64,000 bases of DNA from Oscillospiraceae bacterium (lineage in GTDB: Bacteria > Bacillota > Clostridia > Oscillospirales > Ruminococcaceae). The stretch's first letter is position 1. Each line of letters starts with the position of its first letter. The DNA lies in the NCBI GenBank assembly GCA_018110985.1, contig JAGAWT010000025.1:62001-126000 (forward strand), written 5' to 3'. Below are positions 42,283 to 51,124 of the stretch, piece after piece. The notes beneath the pieces are model-generated. The model did no database searches, was not told the origin of the DNA, and saw nothing but the letters and a program-made list of their open reading frames with translations. The position numbers were made by a program, and so were the translations under genes.

Positions 42283-44046
42283 TTAACGGCAGATGACCCC
42301 GTATGCATCCCCCTTTTCCATGGTCACCCTTTCCTCAGTTACACTTACGCTCCATCCGCCGACACTGTATGTTTCGGGCTTGTCTATGTCAATGAGCACC
42401 GCATTGCGGCAGTATTTCCTGTAGTAAGGGAACAGCTTTTCCATACAGATTATCACATCTGCCTTTTCAAAGGGCAGGGTCTTTTCATCCTCACCGTTCA
42501 CAAAGACATTTCCATCACGGGAGACCCCCTCGGCGGCTGCAAGACCCTCCTCAAAAAGAACAGTGTCGGGTCTTATAAGCTCATAGGCGCACTGAAAGGA
42601 AAAAGCAAGAAATACAGAAGCCGCAAAGATACATATCGCAGTCTTTTTGCTTTTGGAAAGTACCGTTCCCCCAAGTGAGACCGCACCGGCCGTACACAAG
42701 AGGATGATATGTGGAGAGGGCACGGCAGGAAATAAAGATGCACCGAAAAAAGCAGCTTTCAGTATCACAGCCGCCAGTATCCTGCACACCATGAAAAGGA
42801 AGGAGGAAAGCTCGGGAAAGACAGGAGAAAGGGCTGCCGAAAGGTAGGAAATGCCCACTTCCGCAGAAATGATCGGAGAAAGAAGAAGATTCGACAAAGG
42901 AGATATTACGGACACTTCATCAAAGAATACCGCTCCCGCAAAGGATACGCAAAGAGAGGCAAATACCACCGAAAGAAGGGTCCTTATGGGAGCAGGCAGG
43001 CAAAAAGGCTCATCGTCAGCAGCCTTCTTTTCATGCTCCTGTTCCAGAAAATGCTCTATGGCAACGGGAATGACCCCCGCACCCATAACTCCTGCCACCG
43101 ACAGTACAAAAGAAACATCCGTCACGCATAAAGGGTCAGACACGGCGATCAATGCTGCGGCTGTCATCAGGGATGTAAGCGGATCACTGCGCCTTTTTGC
43201 CACAGGCGCAAAAAGCAGAACCGCAAGCATTATAAAGGCTCTCACCGCAGAGAGGGCAAAGCCCGAAAGCACACAGACCATAAGACCCGCTGCCGTACCG
43301 AAGAGAAAGCGCAGCTTTTTCCGCCTGCCTGCAAGTCCTGCCGCAAAGGCTGCAACAACAGAGAGATGAAGCCCGGAAACGGCAGTGATGTGACCCAGTC
43401 CCGCAGCCCGCAATCCTTCCTTTGACTCCTCCGACAGCTCCGATGCACGGGAGCCGAAAAGTGCGGATATAACAAGTTCATCCGGATCCGAAAGGGAAAT
43501 GCCCCTTATCATGCCGCAGACCCTGCTTCTGAAGGAAGACACCGCCGCCATAAAGCCGCTTTGAGGACGCACATTCTCTATATGCGGCCTGAACATCACA
43601 AGAAAGACGGATCTTGAGGTGTAGTAGCTTTTGTTTACCGTAGGACACATGAGCTTTCCGGAAGCGGTGAACCTGTCTCCCGCCGCATACCCCGAATCAC
43701 GGCCGACATAAAGCCCTATCTTCCCCTTTGTACCGTCCGGAAAAACTGTTTCACAGACATAAAAGGGCTTGTCATTCCCGTATTCGGCAGCCACCTTACA
43801 TTCAAGCACCAAAGACTGCCCTTCCAGGGCAGCAGTCTTTTCTGCGGCAGTGTATGCGGTCAGATACAGGAGCGCCCCCACAGACAGAGTGACAGCAAAA
43901 AGGCGTGCCCGGTCTTTAAGAAAGAGCGACACGCCCAGGATCCCGATGCAGACGGGGATCACAAGATCGCCGCTGCCTATGCACGCCCCGCAGAGGAGCA
44001 TCCCGCAGAGAAAGCCTGCCGCCGCATTCGCCGTGCGCCGTGACAT
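42283..44046 (-). CDS. comEC: ComEC/Rec2-type DNA channel without C-terminal hydrolase domain
   Basis: 587 residues. An N-terminal OB-like region is followed by the Competence domain with the signature GHITAVSGLHLSVVAAF and many membrane helices (about residues 200-480). ComEC normally ends with a beta-lactamase-like nuclease domain with HxHxDH. Here only about 95 residues follow the last helix and no such motif is present. The stop is followed within 55 bp by element copy C. It starts on the MCP stop (TGATG overlap), so the two are coupled. It could still transport DNA with a separate nuclease. Confidence 0.85.
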   Translation of the reverse strand: MSRRTANAAAGFLCGMLLCGACIGSGDLVIPVCIGILGVSLFLKDRARLFAVTLSVGALLYLTAYTAAEKTAALEGQSLVLECKVAAEYGNDKPFYVCETVFPDGTKGKIGLYVGRDSGYAAGDRFTASGKLMCPTVNKSYYTSRSVFLVMFRPHIENVRPQSGFMAAVSSFRSRVCGMIRGISLSDPDELVISALFGSRASELSEESKEGLRAAGLGHITAVSGLHLSVVAAFAAGLAGRRKKLRFLFGTAAGLMVCVLSGFALSAVRAFIMLAVLLFAPVAKRRSDPLTSLMTAAALIAVSDPLCVTDVSFVLSVAGVMGAGVIPVAIEHFLEQEHEKKAADDEPFCLPAPIRTLLSVVFASLCVSFAGAVFFDEVSVISPLSNLLLSPIISAEVGISYLSAALSPVFPELSSFLFMVCRILAAVILKAAFFGASLFPAVPSPHIILLCTAGAVSLGGTVLSKSKKTAICIFAASVFLAFSFQCAYELIRPDTVLFEEGLAAAEGVSRDGNVFVNGEDEKTLPFEKADVIICMEKLFPYYRKYCRNAVLIDIDKPETYSVGGWSVSVTEERVTMEKGDAYGVICR

Positions 44047-45404
44047 CAGCTTCCCACTATCCTGTTCATCCTGCGCACCTCTTCGGAGACGCTGCGGGCG
44101 ATCTCTGCACTCTCCTCGGAAGTCTGGGAGGTCTGGGACACAACATAGGATATATTCTCTATCTTAACTTTCACAGCCTCGATGGAATCCGCCTGTGAAC
44201 GGGTAAGCTCTGCGATCCTTTTGGAATGTTCGCTGGAACGCTGTGAAACACTTATGACATCTTCCATCCTCTCCGCCACCCTGTGGGCGCAGCCCGTACC
44301 GTTTTCAACGGCGGCGATGGTGGTCTCTATGAGAGCAGATGTATTCTTCGCAGCTTCGGCGGACTTTGTGGCAAGGTTCCTTACCTCGTCTGCCACCACC
44401 GCAAAGCCCTTTCCCGCAGAGCCTGCTCTCGCAGCCTCCACAGCCGCATTGAGAGCCAGTATATTTGTCTGGAAGGCAATATCCTCTATGGTCCTGATAA
44501 TGGAATTTATCTGCTGGGAGGCATCATCTATCTGCTCCATTGCACAGACCATGGAATGTACCTCGCCGTTGTTTTCCGTAAGGCTCTTCACGCTCATCTC
44601 GGCAGCCTCCGCCGCCTTTCCCGCCTCGCCAAGGCACTGGCCTGCCTCCGAAAGGACTCCCATTATATCCCTTGATATCTCGCTGATAGTGCTCTCCTGT
44701 TCCTCCGCACCCGCAGAGAGAGTAGTTGATATCTGCTCCATCAGACCAGCTGTAGAGTCAAGGCTCTGAGCCGCAACGGAGACCTGCTCCAGAATGCTGC
44801 GCTGCTCGCCAGCCATCCTGCCTGTGTCTTCCATCTGAGCATTTACCGTCACAAGAAGGGATTCCGCCTTTTCCTTTGAAGAAGCGGAGTCGTTTATAAA
44901 ATCCGCAGTGCATTTGAGAAGGTACTGGAGCATGACACCTGCGATATTCAGACCCAGAAAGCCTTCTATGATCTGGGGCAGGGTGTTGTTTGCGTATACC
45001 TTGTCCATGAAAAAGAAGGAAACGATTATCACAAGGTCGGTGACTGCCCACTGTATCAGCAGGTTCCGCCTGTCGTAATAAACACAGGAAAGAGCCATGG
45101 AAGCAGCCACGAGCGGGAACATATTGGCAAGCTCTCCCTTTGTCATGCTGATGAAGAGTATGGCAGCGAGCTGCAGGCTGGACAGTATGAAGCCCCTTGA
45201 TATCCTTGATGCCCTGTTCCTGAGAATGACCATGCCAAGACCCGCAAAGACAGCGGTAAGCACTATCACTATGCCCTGAGCCGAATGACCCGTCAGAAGA
45301 TTGTATATGCCGAATATCAAACAGGTAGCAGTGATGAATATCGTATGAGTGATTATTATTTTTTCCGATATCTTGTTTTCTATATTTATCCTGTCGTTTG
45401 ACAT
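44046..45404 (-). CDS. Methyl-accepting chemotaxis protein with membrane-only sensor region
   Basis: 452 residues. The N-terminal 170 residues hold about six hydrophobic helices with only short loops and no periplasmic ligand domain or HAMP. The C-terminal part is a long coiled-coil signalling domain with the hairpin tip [20 protein letters not shown] and [13 protein letters not shown], the MCP hallmark. It signals to CheA/CheW and is a substrate for the CheR, CheB and CheD encoded in this window. The signal is probably sensed within or near the membrane. Confidence 0.9.
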   Translation of the reverse strand: MSNDRINIENKISEKIIITHTIFITATCLIFGIYNLLTGHSAQGIVIVLTAVFAGLGMVILRNRASRISRGFILSSLQLAAILFISMTKGELANMFPLVAASMALSCVYYDRRNLLIQWAVTDLVIIVSFFFMDKVYANNTLPQIIEGFLGLNIAGVMLQYLLKCTADFINDSASSKEKAESLLVTVNAQMEDTGRMAGEQRSILEQVSVAAQSLDSTAGLMEQISTTLSAGAEEQESTISEISRDIMGVLSEAGQCLGEAGKAAEAAEMSVKSLTENNGEVHSMVCAMEQIDDASQQINSIIRTIEDIAFQTNILALNAAVEAARAGSAGKGFAVVADEVRNLATKSAEAAKNTSALIETTIAAVENGTGCAHRVAERMEDVISVSQRSSEHSKRIAELTRSQADSIEAVKVKIENISYVVSQTSQTSEESAEIARSVSEEVRRMNRIVGS

Positions 45405-45442
45405 CCTTCCGCTTCACCGCCTTCTTGTCTGCAATTGAGTAA

Positions 45443-45471
45443 ATTATATCACACAATATCCGCATTGTCAA
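45443..45471 (-). promoter_or_regulatory. Consensus promoter of MCP-comEC
   Basis: Minus strand TTGACA (45471-45466), exactly 17 bp, TATAAT (45448-45443): a perfect sigma-A consensus, not the sigma-D type common for chemotaxis genes. Confidence 0.93.
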
Positions 45472-45539
45472 CGATTTTTTACAAACAGTCAGCATAGAAT
45501 GACATTTTTCCCCATGCTGATATCCGGTCGTTTTAACAG

Positions 45540-45580
45540 GATAAACAAATAAGGGCTGCCCGCATCCTATGCCGGCAGCC
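45540..45580 (-). terminator. Terminator of the SHOCT-protein gene
   Basis: GGCTGCC-C-GCA (45554-45564) pairs with TGC-C-GGCAGCC (45570-45580), one mismatch, followed on the minus strand by CTTATTTGTTTAT. Confidence 0.8.
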
Positions 45581-45593
45581 GTTTCAAATATCA

Positions 45594-47069
45594 TCAGTAA
45601 AGGGTCGCTATGAGCTTCTTCTTCTCCTCCGCAAACTCCTCGGGAGACATGGTATCCCGCCTTGCGGCAAGCTCTCTCATGGCACTCTCAAAGACTCCAA
45701 GATCTCCGGATGAAGAAGCTGAAGGTGCCTTGGGCGCTGCCTTGGTCTTCTTCTCTGTCTTCCTGCTCTCCTCGGCAGCCTTCGCAACTTCTTCGGCAGC
45801 TTTGCGTTCAGCTTCCGCTCTTGCTGCTTCCTCGGCAGCCCTGCGCTCAGCCTCAGCCTTTGTTGCTTCCTCAGCAGCCCTGCGCTTCTCTTCCGCCTTT
45901 GCTGCTTCCTCGGCAGCCTTGCGCTCAGCCTCAGCCTTTGCTGCTTCCTCAGCAGCCCTGCGCTCCTCTTCCGCCTTTGCCGCTTCTTCGGCGGCTTTTC
46001 GCTCTGCTTCAGCCCTTTCGGCTTCTTCGGCGGCTTTCTTTGCAGCCCTTTCCTGCTCGGCAATACGCCTTGCCTCTTCGGCACCGGGCAGCTCTGTTAT
46101 GGGCGGGAGCTCCAGCTCCTCAAGGGCATCGCCTGCAGCAGGCTTTACCTTGGGAGGCTTCTTCCTGTCTGCCTTTATCTCCTCCACGGAGTCGTTTATG
46201 TCCGCAGCCGGAGGAGCACTCTCAAGAGCCACAGCCGCTGCTGCCATATCCTCGGAGGAAATGGCATCCACAGCATCGTCCCCGCCGGCACTCACCTTCT
46301 TGGGAGCTTTCAGCTTCTTGTATTCAAGGTCGGGTACCTGGTCGGGCCCGTCGTGCTTTACGGTCTTGAGCCTTTTCTTGGGGGCAGAGATATCCTCTAT
46401 GCCATCGTGCTCACCGCTGCTCACTATGGTTCCGCTCTCTACAAGAGCTGACAGCTTCTCAAGAGCCTTCAGATCTTCTTCAAGGTCGGCGGTAAAGTCA
46501 AGTATGGAGGGCTTTTTCTTTGCCTTGGGCACGGCTGCGGGGATGGACGGGTCGAAGTAGATGCTGCGCTTTTCGGGCTCCTCCGAAGGAGCGGGAACAG
46601 CCTTTTTCTGCTCTGCCTCCTGCTTCTGGAGCTCGGACAGCTTTCTTTCTCTCTCCTTCTCCTTGCTGCGCTCGAATTTCTTCATGTGAGCCGCATGGAC
46701 TTCCTTTATCTGCTCGACTACCTTCTGCACATTCGGCAGACAGGGCACAATTATCCTTTTCCTGTGAACTATCCCCTTGATATTGGTGTCACACTGGATA
46801 AACAAGGGCAGGGTCTTTACCCTGTCGTTGATATAGATCTTTGTGATGTCCTCAAGAGGGATAACGAACCTGCAGTACACAGGGTCGCCCTCCATGGTGC
46901 CCTCCTGCTCCATGACGAATGACTCTCCGTACAGATGCTGAGCGGTTATGGTAAAATAAATGCTCTGTGGCTTTGCAAAAGCGGACTCTTTGAACTGGGT
47001 CTCGTAATTAGCCACCATTTTTTCTGTATGAGCCGCTGCATAGGCAGCCGAATCAAAACCATTTGCCAT
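45594..47069 (-). CDS. PH-like / coiled-repeat / SHOCT domain protein
   Basis: 491 residues. Residues about 1-130 form a beta-rich, PH-like domain (YFTITAQHLYGESFVMEQEG, VIPLEDITKIYIND). A charged linker follows, then about nine 11-residue helical repeats of the type AERKAAEEAAK (roughly residues 340-435), and finally a SHOCT-type helical pair (MRELAARRDTMSPEEFAEEK). SHOCT ends are often found on oligomerising or membrane-associated proteins. ATG 47069 with GGAG upstream is preferred over the TTG at 47075. Expression is from a perfect promoter; function is unknown. Confidence 0.7.
   Translation of the reverse strand: MANGFDSAAYAAAHTEKMVANYETQFKESAFAKPQSIYFTITAQHLYGESFVMEQEGTMEGDPVYCRFVIPLEDITKIYINDRVKTLPLFIQCDTNIKGIVHRKRIIVPCLPNVQKVVEQIKEVHAAHMKKFERSKEKERERKLSELQKQEAEQKKAVPAPSEEPEKRSIYFDPSIPAAVPKAKKKPSILDFTADLEEDLKALEKLSALVESGTIVSSGEHDGIEDISAPKKRLKTVKHDGPDQVPDLEYKKLKAPKKVSAGGDDAVDAISSEDMAAAAVALESAPPAADINDSVEEIKADRKKPPKVKPAAGDALEELELPPITELPGAEEARRIAEQERAAKKAAEEAERAEAERKAAEEAAKAEEERRAAEEAAKAEAERKAAEEAAKAEEKRRAAEEATKAEAERRAAEEAARAEAERKAAEEVAKAAEESRKTEKKTKAAPKAPSASSSGDLGVFESAMRELAARRDTMSPEEFAEEKKKLIATLY
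45775..46050. repeat. 33-bp tandem coding repeats
   Basis: About eight or nine 33-bp units, each encoding 11 residues (A-E-x-x-R-x-A-A-E-E-A/V pattern), lie inside the SHOCT-protein gene. Alternate units resemble each other more, giving a 66-bp super-period. The array is in frame throughout and would allow length variation by slippage without frameshift. Confidence 0.85.
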
Positions 47070-47124
47070 ATTCAATAACTCCGTTTCTTAGAGGCTGTAA
47101 ACAAAATAACTTCCGTTAAGTAAA

Positions 47125-47153
47125 ATTATATCATAAAGTTAAAAAAATGTCAA
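47125..47153 (-). promoter_or_regulatory. Consensus promoter of the SHOCT-protein gene
   Basis: Minus strand TTGACA (47153-47148), 17 bp, TATAAT (47130-47125), about 55 bp before the ATG. Confidence 0.92.
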
Positions 47154-47247
47154 AATTATTACAGCCTTTTGATGCGAAAATTATTTGAAGGAAATTTGTT
47201 TAAATTGCACAAAGGAATTTATCATGACCTTTCCCGCTTATGGAATA

Positions 47248-48987
47248 TCACATTCTGTCCACAGGTTCTATACCCAGAGCATTCAGGTGCTTTACTATCA
47301 TCCTGCGGGTGAGTTCTGACAGCGCAAGGCGGGTGTTACGGGCTTTTTCGTCTGCCTCATCCCCTATCCTGTTCTCATGGTAGAAGTGAGAAAATACAGA
47401 GGATATACGGTAAACATTTTCACAGATATAGCTGGGGGCTCTCTCATTAAGGGACAGTCTCCACATTTCGGGAGTATTCACCAGTGCCAGCACCAGATCC
47501 CTTTCCTCACCGGTGGTGATCCCCGCAAAGCTCCCCCTGCTCTCAGCCTTTGCCAGAACGGAATTTATCCTAGAAACGGTGTAAAGGATATATACTCCCG
47601 TCTTTCCCTCGGAGGACATGAATTTATCAAGGTCGAAAATGTAGTCCTTGGAGCGGTGGTTGATAAGGTCGCCGAATTTGATGGCTGCAATGCCTATGCG
47701 GCGGGCATAGTCCTCCGGGTTTTCCGTGATGTTGCCCTGGCTCACTATCCTTTCGAGAGCCGCATCCGTAACGGTGCCTATCATGTCGGAAAGGCGCATC
47801 ACACCGCCGTCACGGGTCTTGTAGGGCTTGCCGTCCGTACCGTTCATGGTGCCGAAGCCCAGAAATTCAAGTCCAGTGCTTTCGGGCACCAGTCCTGCTT
47901 TCCTTGCGCAGCGGAACACCTGGGTCAGATGCAGCTCCTGCCTGTTGTCCACCACATACCAGATCCTGTCGGGAGCAAGATCCCTTTCTCTCTGGATAAT
48001 GGTGGCAAGGTCGGTGGTGGCATAAATGCTGGAGCCGTCGGATTTGCGCACTATAACGGGAGGAACAGGAGCCTTGTCCGACTCCTCAGCCACATCCACT
48101 ACAAGGGCGCCGTCGCTCTCGTAGGAAAGGCCTTTCTTTTCAAGGATCTCCATAAGGGCAGGTATATCCTTGTCCGCATCGCTTTCTCCGTACCAGTATT
48201 CAAAGTCCACACTGAGCTTTTCGTAGTTCTGTTTGAGATCTCCCACGGAAACACGCATGATCTCCTGCCACAGGGCTATATATCCGGGTCTGCGCTCCTG
48301 AAGGTCACGGGTGGCAAAATGAGCCTTTTCCCTGAACGCCTCATCCGTCTTGCTCCTGCCGCTGGCTGTGGGGTATACCTCACTCAGAAGCTCTGTGGTG
48401 AGCACAGGCACCTCGTCCCCCTCCTTAAAATCGGGGGAGAACACCTTCCATTCCGGGTGACGCTCGCTGAGCTCCGCTATCACAAGGCCTATCTGCAGCC
48501 CCCAGTCTCCCAGGTGGATGTCTCCCACCGCTTCATGACCCATCTCACGGGAGATGAGCTTAAGAGCCTGTCCTATTACGGCTGAGCGCAGATGACCGAT
48601 GTGGAGAGGCTTTGCCACATTGGGGCCGCCGTAGTCTATGACGATCTTTTCCTTCTTCTCCGCCTGCGGTATGCCCAGATGTTCATCCTCTGCCATTTTC
48701 TGCGCATATCCCAGCAGGAACTCATCTGTCAGCACCATATTGATAAAGCCGGGCTTTACAGCCTGCACATCGGCAAAAACAGCTTTTTCCGAAAGCAGCT
48801 TCACCACATCCTCCGCTATCATCAGAGGGGACTTGTGATAAGCCTTTGCTCCCTGAAAGGCATTGTTGCACTGGTATTGACACAGATCGGGCCTGTCAGA
48901 GACGGAGACCGCCACTTCCATGGGATAGCCTGCCCTTTCAAAGGCTTCCCCGGTGATACTGCCCAGATATTCTATGATAGTCTGCAT
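47248..48987 (-). CDS. argS: Arginyl-tRNA synthetase
   Basis: 579 residues of a class I synthetase: the HIGH motif in GGPNVAKPLHIGHLRSAVIG, an N-terminal Arg-S additional domain (about 1-110) and a C-terminal helical anticodon-binding DALR domain ending NALGIEPVDRM. The KMSKS position reads KFMSSEGKTG. Start 48987 is chosen for AAGGAG upstream; the extra 15 codons up to 49032 lie almost at the transcription start. Confidence 0.96.
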   Translation of the reverse strand: MQTIIEYLGSITGEAFERAGYPMEVAVSVSDRPDLCQYQCNNAFQGAKAYHKSPLMIAEDVVKLLSEKAVFADVQAVKPGFINMVLTDEFLLGYAQKMAEDEHLGIPQAEKKEKIVIDYGGPNVAKPLHIGHLRSAVIGQALKLISREMGHEAVGDIHLGDWGLQIGLVIAELSERHPEWKVFSPDFKEGDEVPVLTTELLSEVYPTASGRSKTDEAFREKAHFATRDLQERRPGYIALWQEIMRVSVGDLKQNYEKLSVDFEYWYGESDADKDIPALMEILEKKGLSYESDGALVVDVAEESDKAPVPPVIVRKSDGSSIYATTDLATIIQRERDLAPDRIWYVVDNRQELHLTQVFRCARKAGLVPESTGLEFLGFGTMNGTDGKPYKTRDGGVMRLSDMIGTVTDAALERIVSQGNITENPEDYARRIGIAAIKFGDLINHRSKDYIFDLDKFMSSEGKTGVYILYTVSRINSVLAKAESRGSFAGITTGEERDLVLALVNTPEMWRLSLNERAPSYICENVYRISSVFSHFYHENRIGDEADEKARNTRLALSELTRRMIVKHLNALGIEPVDRM

Positions 48988-49044
48988 TTTAAAGCACTCC
49001 TTAAAGACATTTTCTGCCTGTTTTGTCAGCATAGGTCAGATAAC

Positions 49045-49074
49045 ATTATATCACATAAGCCGAAAGTGTGTCAA
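49045..49074 (-). promoter_or_regulatory. Promoter of argS
   Basis: Minus strand TTGACA (49074-49069), 18 bp, TATAAT (49050-49045). The expected start of transcription near 49038 supports translation from 48987. Confidence 0.88.
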
Positions 49075-49136
49075 GGTCGGAGAGTGCGTTTTGAAGCCTC
49101 AGTATATTACGAATTTGTTAAATTTATCTTTTCCCC

Positions 49137-49165
49137 TTGACAATCATCGGCGAATGATGTAAAAT
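49137..49165 (+). promoter_or_regulatory. Promoter of tRNA-Leu
   Basis: TTGACA (49137-49142), 17 bp, TAAAAT (49160-49165), about 48 bp before the tRNA. It is divergent from the argS promoter 60 bp away. The short leader forms a stem with GGATGT/ACATCC. Confidence 0.85.
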
Positions 49166-49212
49166 TATAAAGCTGTCGGATGTTCCTGTGGCAGGACATC
49201 CCTGGGAAATAT

Positions 49213-49299
49213 GCGGATATGGCGGAATAGGCAGACGCGCTAGATTCAGGTTCTAGTCGGGGCAACTCGGTGCAGGTTCAACTCCTGTTATCCGCACCA
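49213..49299 (+). tRNA. tRNA-Leu (anticodon CAG)
   Basis: An 87-nt class II tRNA. The acceptor stem GCGGATA pairs with TATCCGC and CCA is encoded at 49297-49299. The anticodon stem CTAGA/TCTAG holds the loop TTCAGGT, with anticodon CAG at 49247-49249. A long variable arm follows (CGGGGCAACTCG) and the T arm is CAGGTTCAACTCCTG. It reads CUG codons. It is a single-gene unit with its own promoter and terminator. Confidence 0.95.
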
Positions 49300-49304
49300 A
49301 TCAT

Positions 49305-49331
49305 CCTCCATGGTATCATGGAGGTCTTTTT
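49305..49331 (+). terminator. Terminator of tRNA-Leu
   Basis: CCTCCATG (49305-49312) and CATGGAGG (49317-49324), 4-nt loop, followed by TCTTTTT. Confidence 0.92.
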
Positions 49332-49406
49332 GTACTCATTGACGACATTATCAGCCGGTTTGAGGAAAGCCTGAAACGGAATAATGACCGTTAGCGTGTA
49401 TGTTTG

Positions 49407-49428
49407 CGCTCTGCGGAGCGTCTTTTTT
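49407..49428 (+). terminator. Second terminator between tRNA-Leu and trxA
   Basis: CGCTC (49407-49411) and GAGCG (49416-49420) with loop TGCG, followed by TCTTTTTT. The 75 bp between the two terminators contain no recognised gene; a small transcript there cannot be excluded. Confidence 0.7.
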
Positions 49429-49479
49429 ATACCCTTTTTGTATGCCTTTGTGTAAGAAAGACGAAATTATGCTAAGGTC

Positions 49480-49508
49480 TTGATTTTTCGTAAAAATTGT
49501 GATATACT
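49480..49508 (+). promoter_or_regulatory. Promoter of trxA
   Basis: TTGATT (49480-49485), 17 bp, TATACT (49503-49508), about 45 bp before the ATG. Confidence 0.82.
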
Positions 49509-49553
49509 TTATTTTACACCGATTTCCAACGACATTACAAGGAGTGTGTACAT

Positions 49554-49862
49554 ATGTTAAAGACTGTTACCAATAATGATCTTTCCGAGATAAAGGCTTC
49601 AAAAAAGGCTCTTATAGATTTCAACGCCACATGGTGCGGACCCTGCAGGATGCTTTCCCCCATTGTGGATGAACTTGCCGACGAATATGACGGCACGGTC
49701 GATTTTTACTCTGTGGATGTTGACGAGAACGGCGATGCGGCTGCCGAATTCAACATCACCAACATCCCCGCTCTCGTTCTCATGAAGGACGGCGCAGAGG
49801 CGGCCCGCCATGTGGGATTTGCCCCCAAGGATGCTCTGAAAGGATTTATAGACCAAAACTGA
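49554..49862 (+). CDS. trxA: Thioredoxin
   Basis: 102 residues with the active site ATWCGPCRML and the conserved cis-proline region NITNIPALVLM. It is a cytoplasmic disulfide reductant. The RBS AAGGAGTGTG precedes ATG 49554. It lies 24 bp upstream of a zinc-ribbon membrane protein with which it may be co-transcribed. Confidence 0.95.
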   Translation: MLKTVTNNDLSEIKASKKALIDFNATWCGPCRMLSPIVDELADEYDGTVDFYSVDVDENGDAAAEFNITNIPALVLMKDGAEAARHVGFAPKDALKGFIDQN

Positions 49863-49886
49863 CCTTAGTCGGAGATAGTATTTGAT

Positions 49887-50900
49887 ATGATAAACTATAC
49901 GGGTAAAAAATGCCTGGCGTGCGGGCAGATATTCGATGAAAACGATGATATAGTCGTCTGCCCCGACTGCGGCACTCCCTATCACAGACTCTGTTTCCGC
50001 AAGAGCGGATGCGTGAACACCGAGCTTCACCGCACTCACGGCAGCTGGCAGGCATCCGAGGATGAGAGCAGCAGTGACTATCCGGAATGTAAAAAATGCG
50101 GTGCAAGGCTCAGGGAAGGTGCCATATTCTGCGACAAATGCGGAAGTCCCGTGGCACCGGGCAGGGGCGTTTACCGCCCGGTAGACCCTGCAGCCGTCAG
50201 ACCCGAATACGGCGATGACCTTTCTCAGGGCTTTGAGGACGGTCTCGGCGGCTTTGCCACCTACACTGCCCGTGCTCAGGATGTTCTTGACGAGGATGTC
50301 ACCGTGGGTGAGGTATCCGAATTTGTAGGCGCCAACAAGCAGTACTATGTGCCCCGCTTCGTGATGATGAACAAGTTCAACATGAAGATGAGCTTCAATA
50401 TCGCAGCTTTTCTCTTTCCGGAGGCATATTTTGCATACAGGAAGATGTACCTTCAGGCGATACTTGTCTTTCTCATAAGATCCATCATCATGCTGCCCTC
50501 CACAGCCGCTGCAATGTGTACTCTCCTTTCGGATGACACTTACTACAAAATGTTTGCCACCATGCTTGAGGGTTACCCTGTGCTTGTACAAAAGCTGCAG
50601 ATATTCGCATCCATAGGAGCGGGGGCATCGTCTTCTGCAAATTCGGCCGCCGGAGCGCTTACCGGGCTCTCCACCCTGTCTTCCTTCCTGAATATGCTTC
50701 TGGAGATAGGTCTCTGCCTTTTTGCAAATTCCTTCTATTACCGCTACTGCATATCCTCGGTGGCAGCTCTCAAAGCTGACAGCAAGGGTGCGCTGATACC
50801 TCAGCTCGGAGGCACATCCGTGCCGGGGCTCATTATTTTCCTGCTGCTGACCTTTGTAAGGCTCTACGCCTCCATGTTCCTGCTTCTGGCTATCGTTTAG
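49887..50900 (+). CDS. Prokaryotic RING-like / zinc-ribbon membrane protein
   Basis: 337 residues. Residues 9-45 hold a RING-like finger (CLACGQIF, VVCPDCGTPYHRLCF), the prokaryotic RING family 1 pattern. Residues about 70-90 are a zinc ribbon (CKKCGARL, IFCDKCGSPV). The C-terminal half has about four membrane helices with a cytoplasmic segment before the first (FNMKMSFNIAAFLFPEAYF). Such proteins are described as membrane-associated and of unknown role. It follows thioredoxin, which may be relevant to its many cysteines. It ends before a terminator. Confidence 0.82.
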   Translation: MINYTGKKCLACGQIFDENDDIVVCPDCGTPYHRLCFRKSGCVNTELHRTHGSWQASEDESSSDYPECKKCGARLREGAIFCDKCGSPVAPGRGVYRPVDPAAVRPEYGDDLSQGFEDGLGGFATYTARAQDVLDEDVTVGEVSEFVGANKQYYVPRFVMMNKFNMKMSFNIAAFLFPEAYFAYRKMYLQAILVFLIRSIIMLPSTAAAMCTLLSDDTYYKMFATMLEGYPVLVQKLQIFASIGAGASSSANSAAGALTGLSTLSSFLNMLLEIGLCLFANSFYYRYCISSVAALKADSKGALIPQLGGTSVPGLIIFLLLTFVRLYASMFLLLAIV

Positions 50901-50968
50901 CCCGAACGGGTGTACGGTGCAAAGGATAAGATAACGGCACAGGCTGTCCGCAGTGTGCGACCACTAAG

Positions 50969-50995
50969 AAAACGGTGAGCATATCACCGTTTTTT
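50969..50995 (+). terminator. Terminator of trxA and RING-like gene
   Basis: AACGGTGA (50971-50978) pairs with TCACCGTT (50984-50991), 5-nt loop, in a T6 run. Confidence 0.92.
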
Positions 50996-51124
50996 GCTTG
51001 AAGGACAGACATTTTCGTTCCTGATATAAAGTAAATTACCGAGCCATAAAGCAAAGGTCACGCAGAAAGAAATATACGAGGTGGCTGTCGGCTCTGCCGA
51101 CCTGCCGACCGGGAGGTGAGATGA

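Noticed and set aside
45610-46560. Ala/Ser-rich 316-residue frame antisense to the SHOCT protein, and CRISPR-like 33-bp periodicity at 45775-46050
   Set aside because: The period is an 11-codon coding repeat without unique spacers, so it is not a CRISPR array; the antisense frame is its mirror.
47377-48585. 402-residue open frame antisense to argS
   Set aside because: Shadow of the well-supported argS gene; no promoter, RBS or domain of its own.
49332-49406. Possible small RNA between the two terminators after tRNA-Leu
   Set aside because: A TTGACG box is present but no -10 box at the right distance; evidence is too thin to call an RNA gene.
49213-49430. tRNA-Leu 3' end as a possible integration (att) site
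   Set aside because: No repeat of the tRNA 3' end and no integrase or phage-like genes follow; the region is a short terminator spacer leading into trxA.
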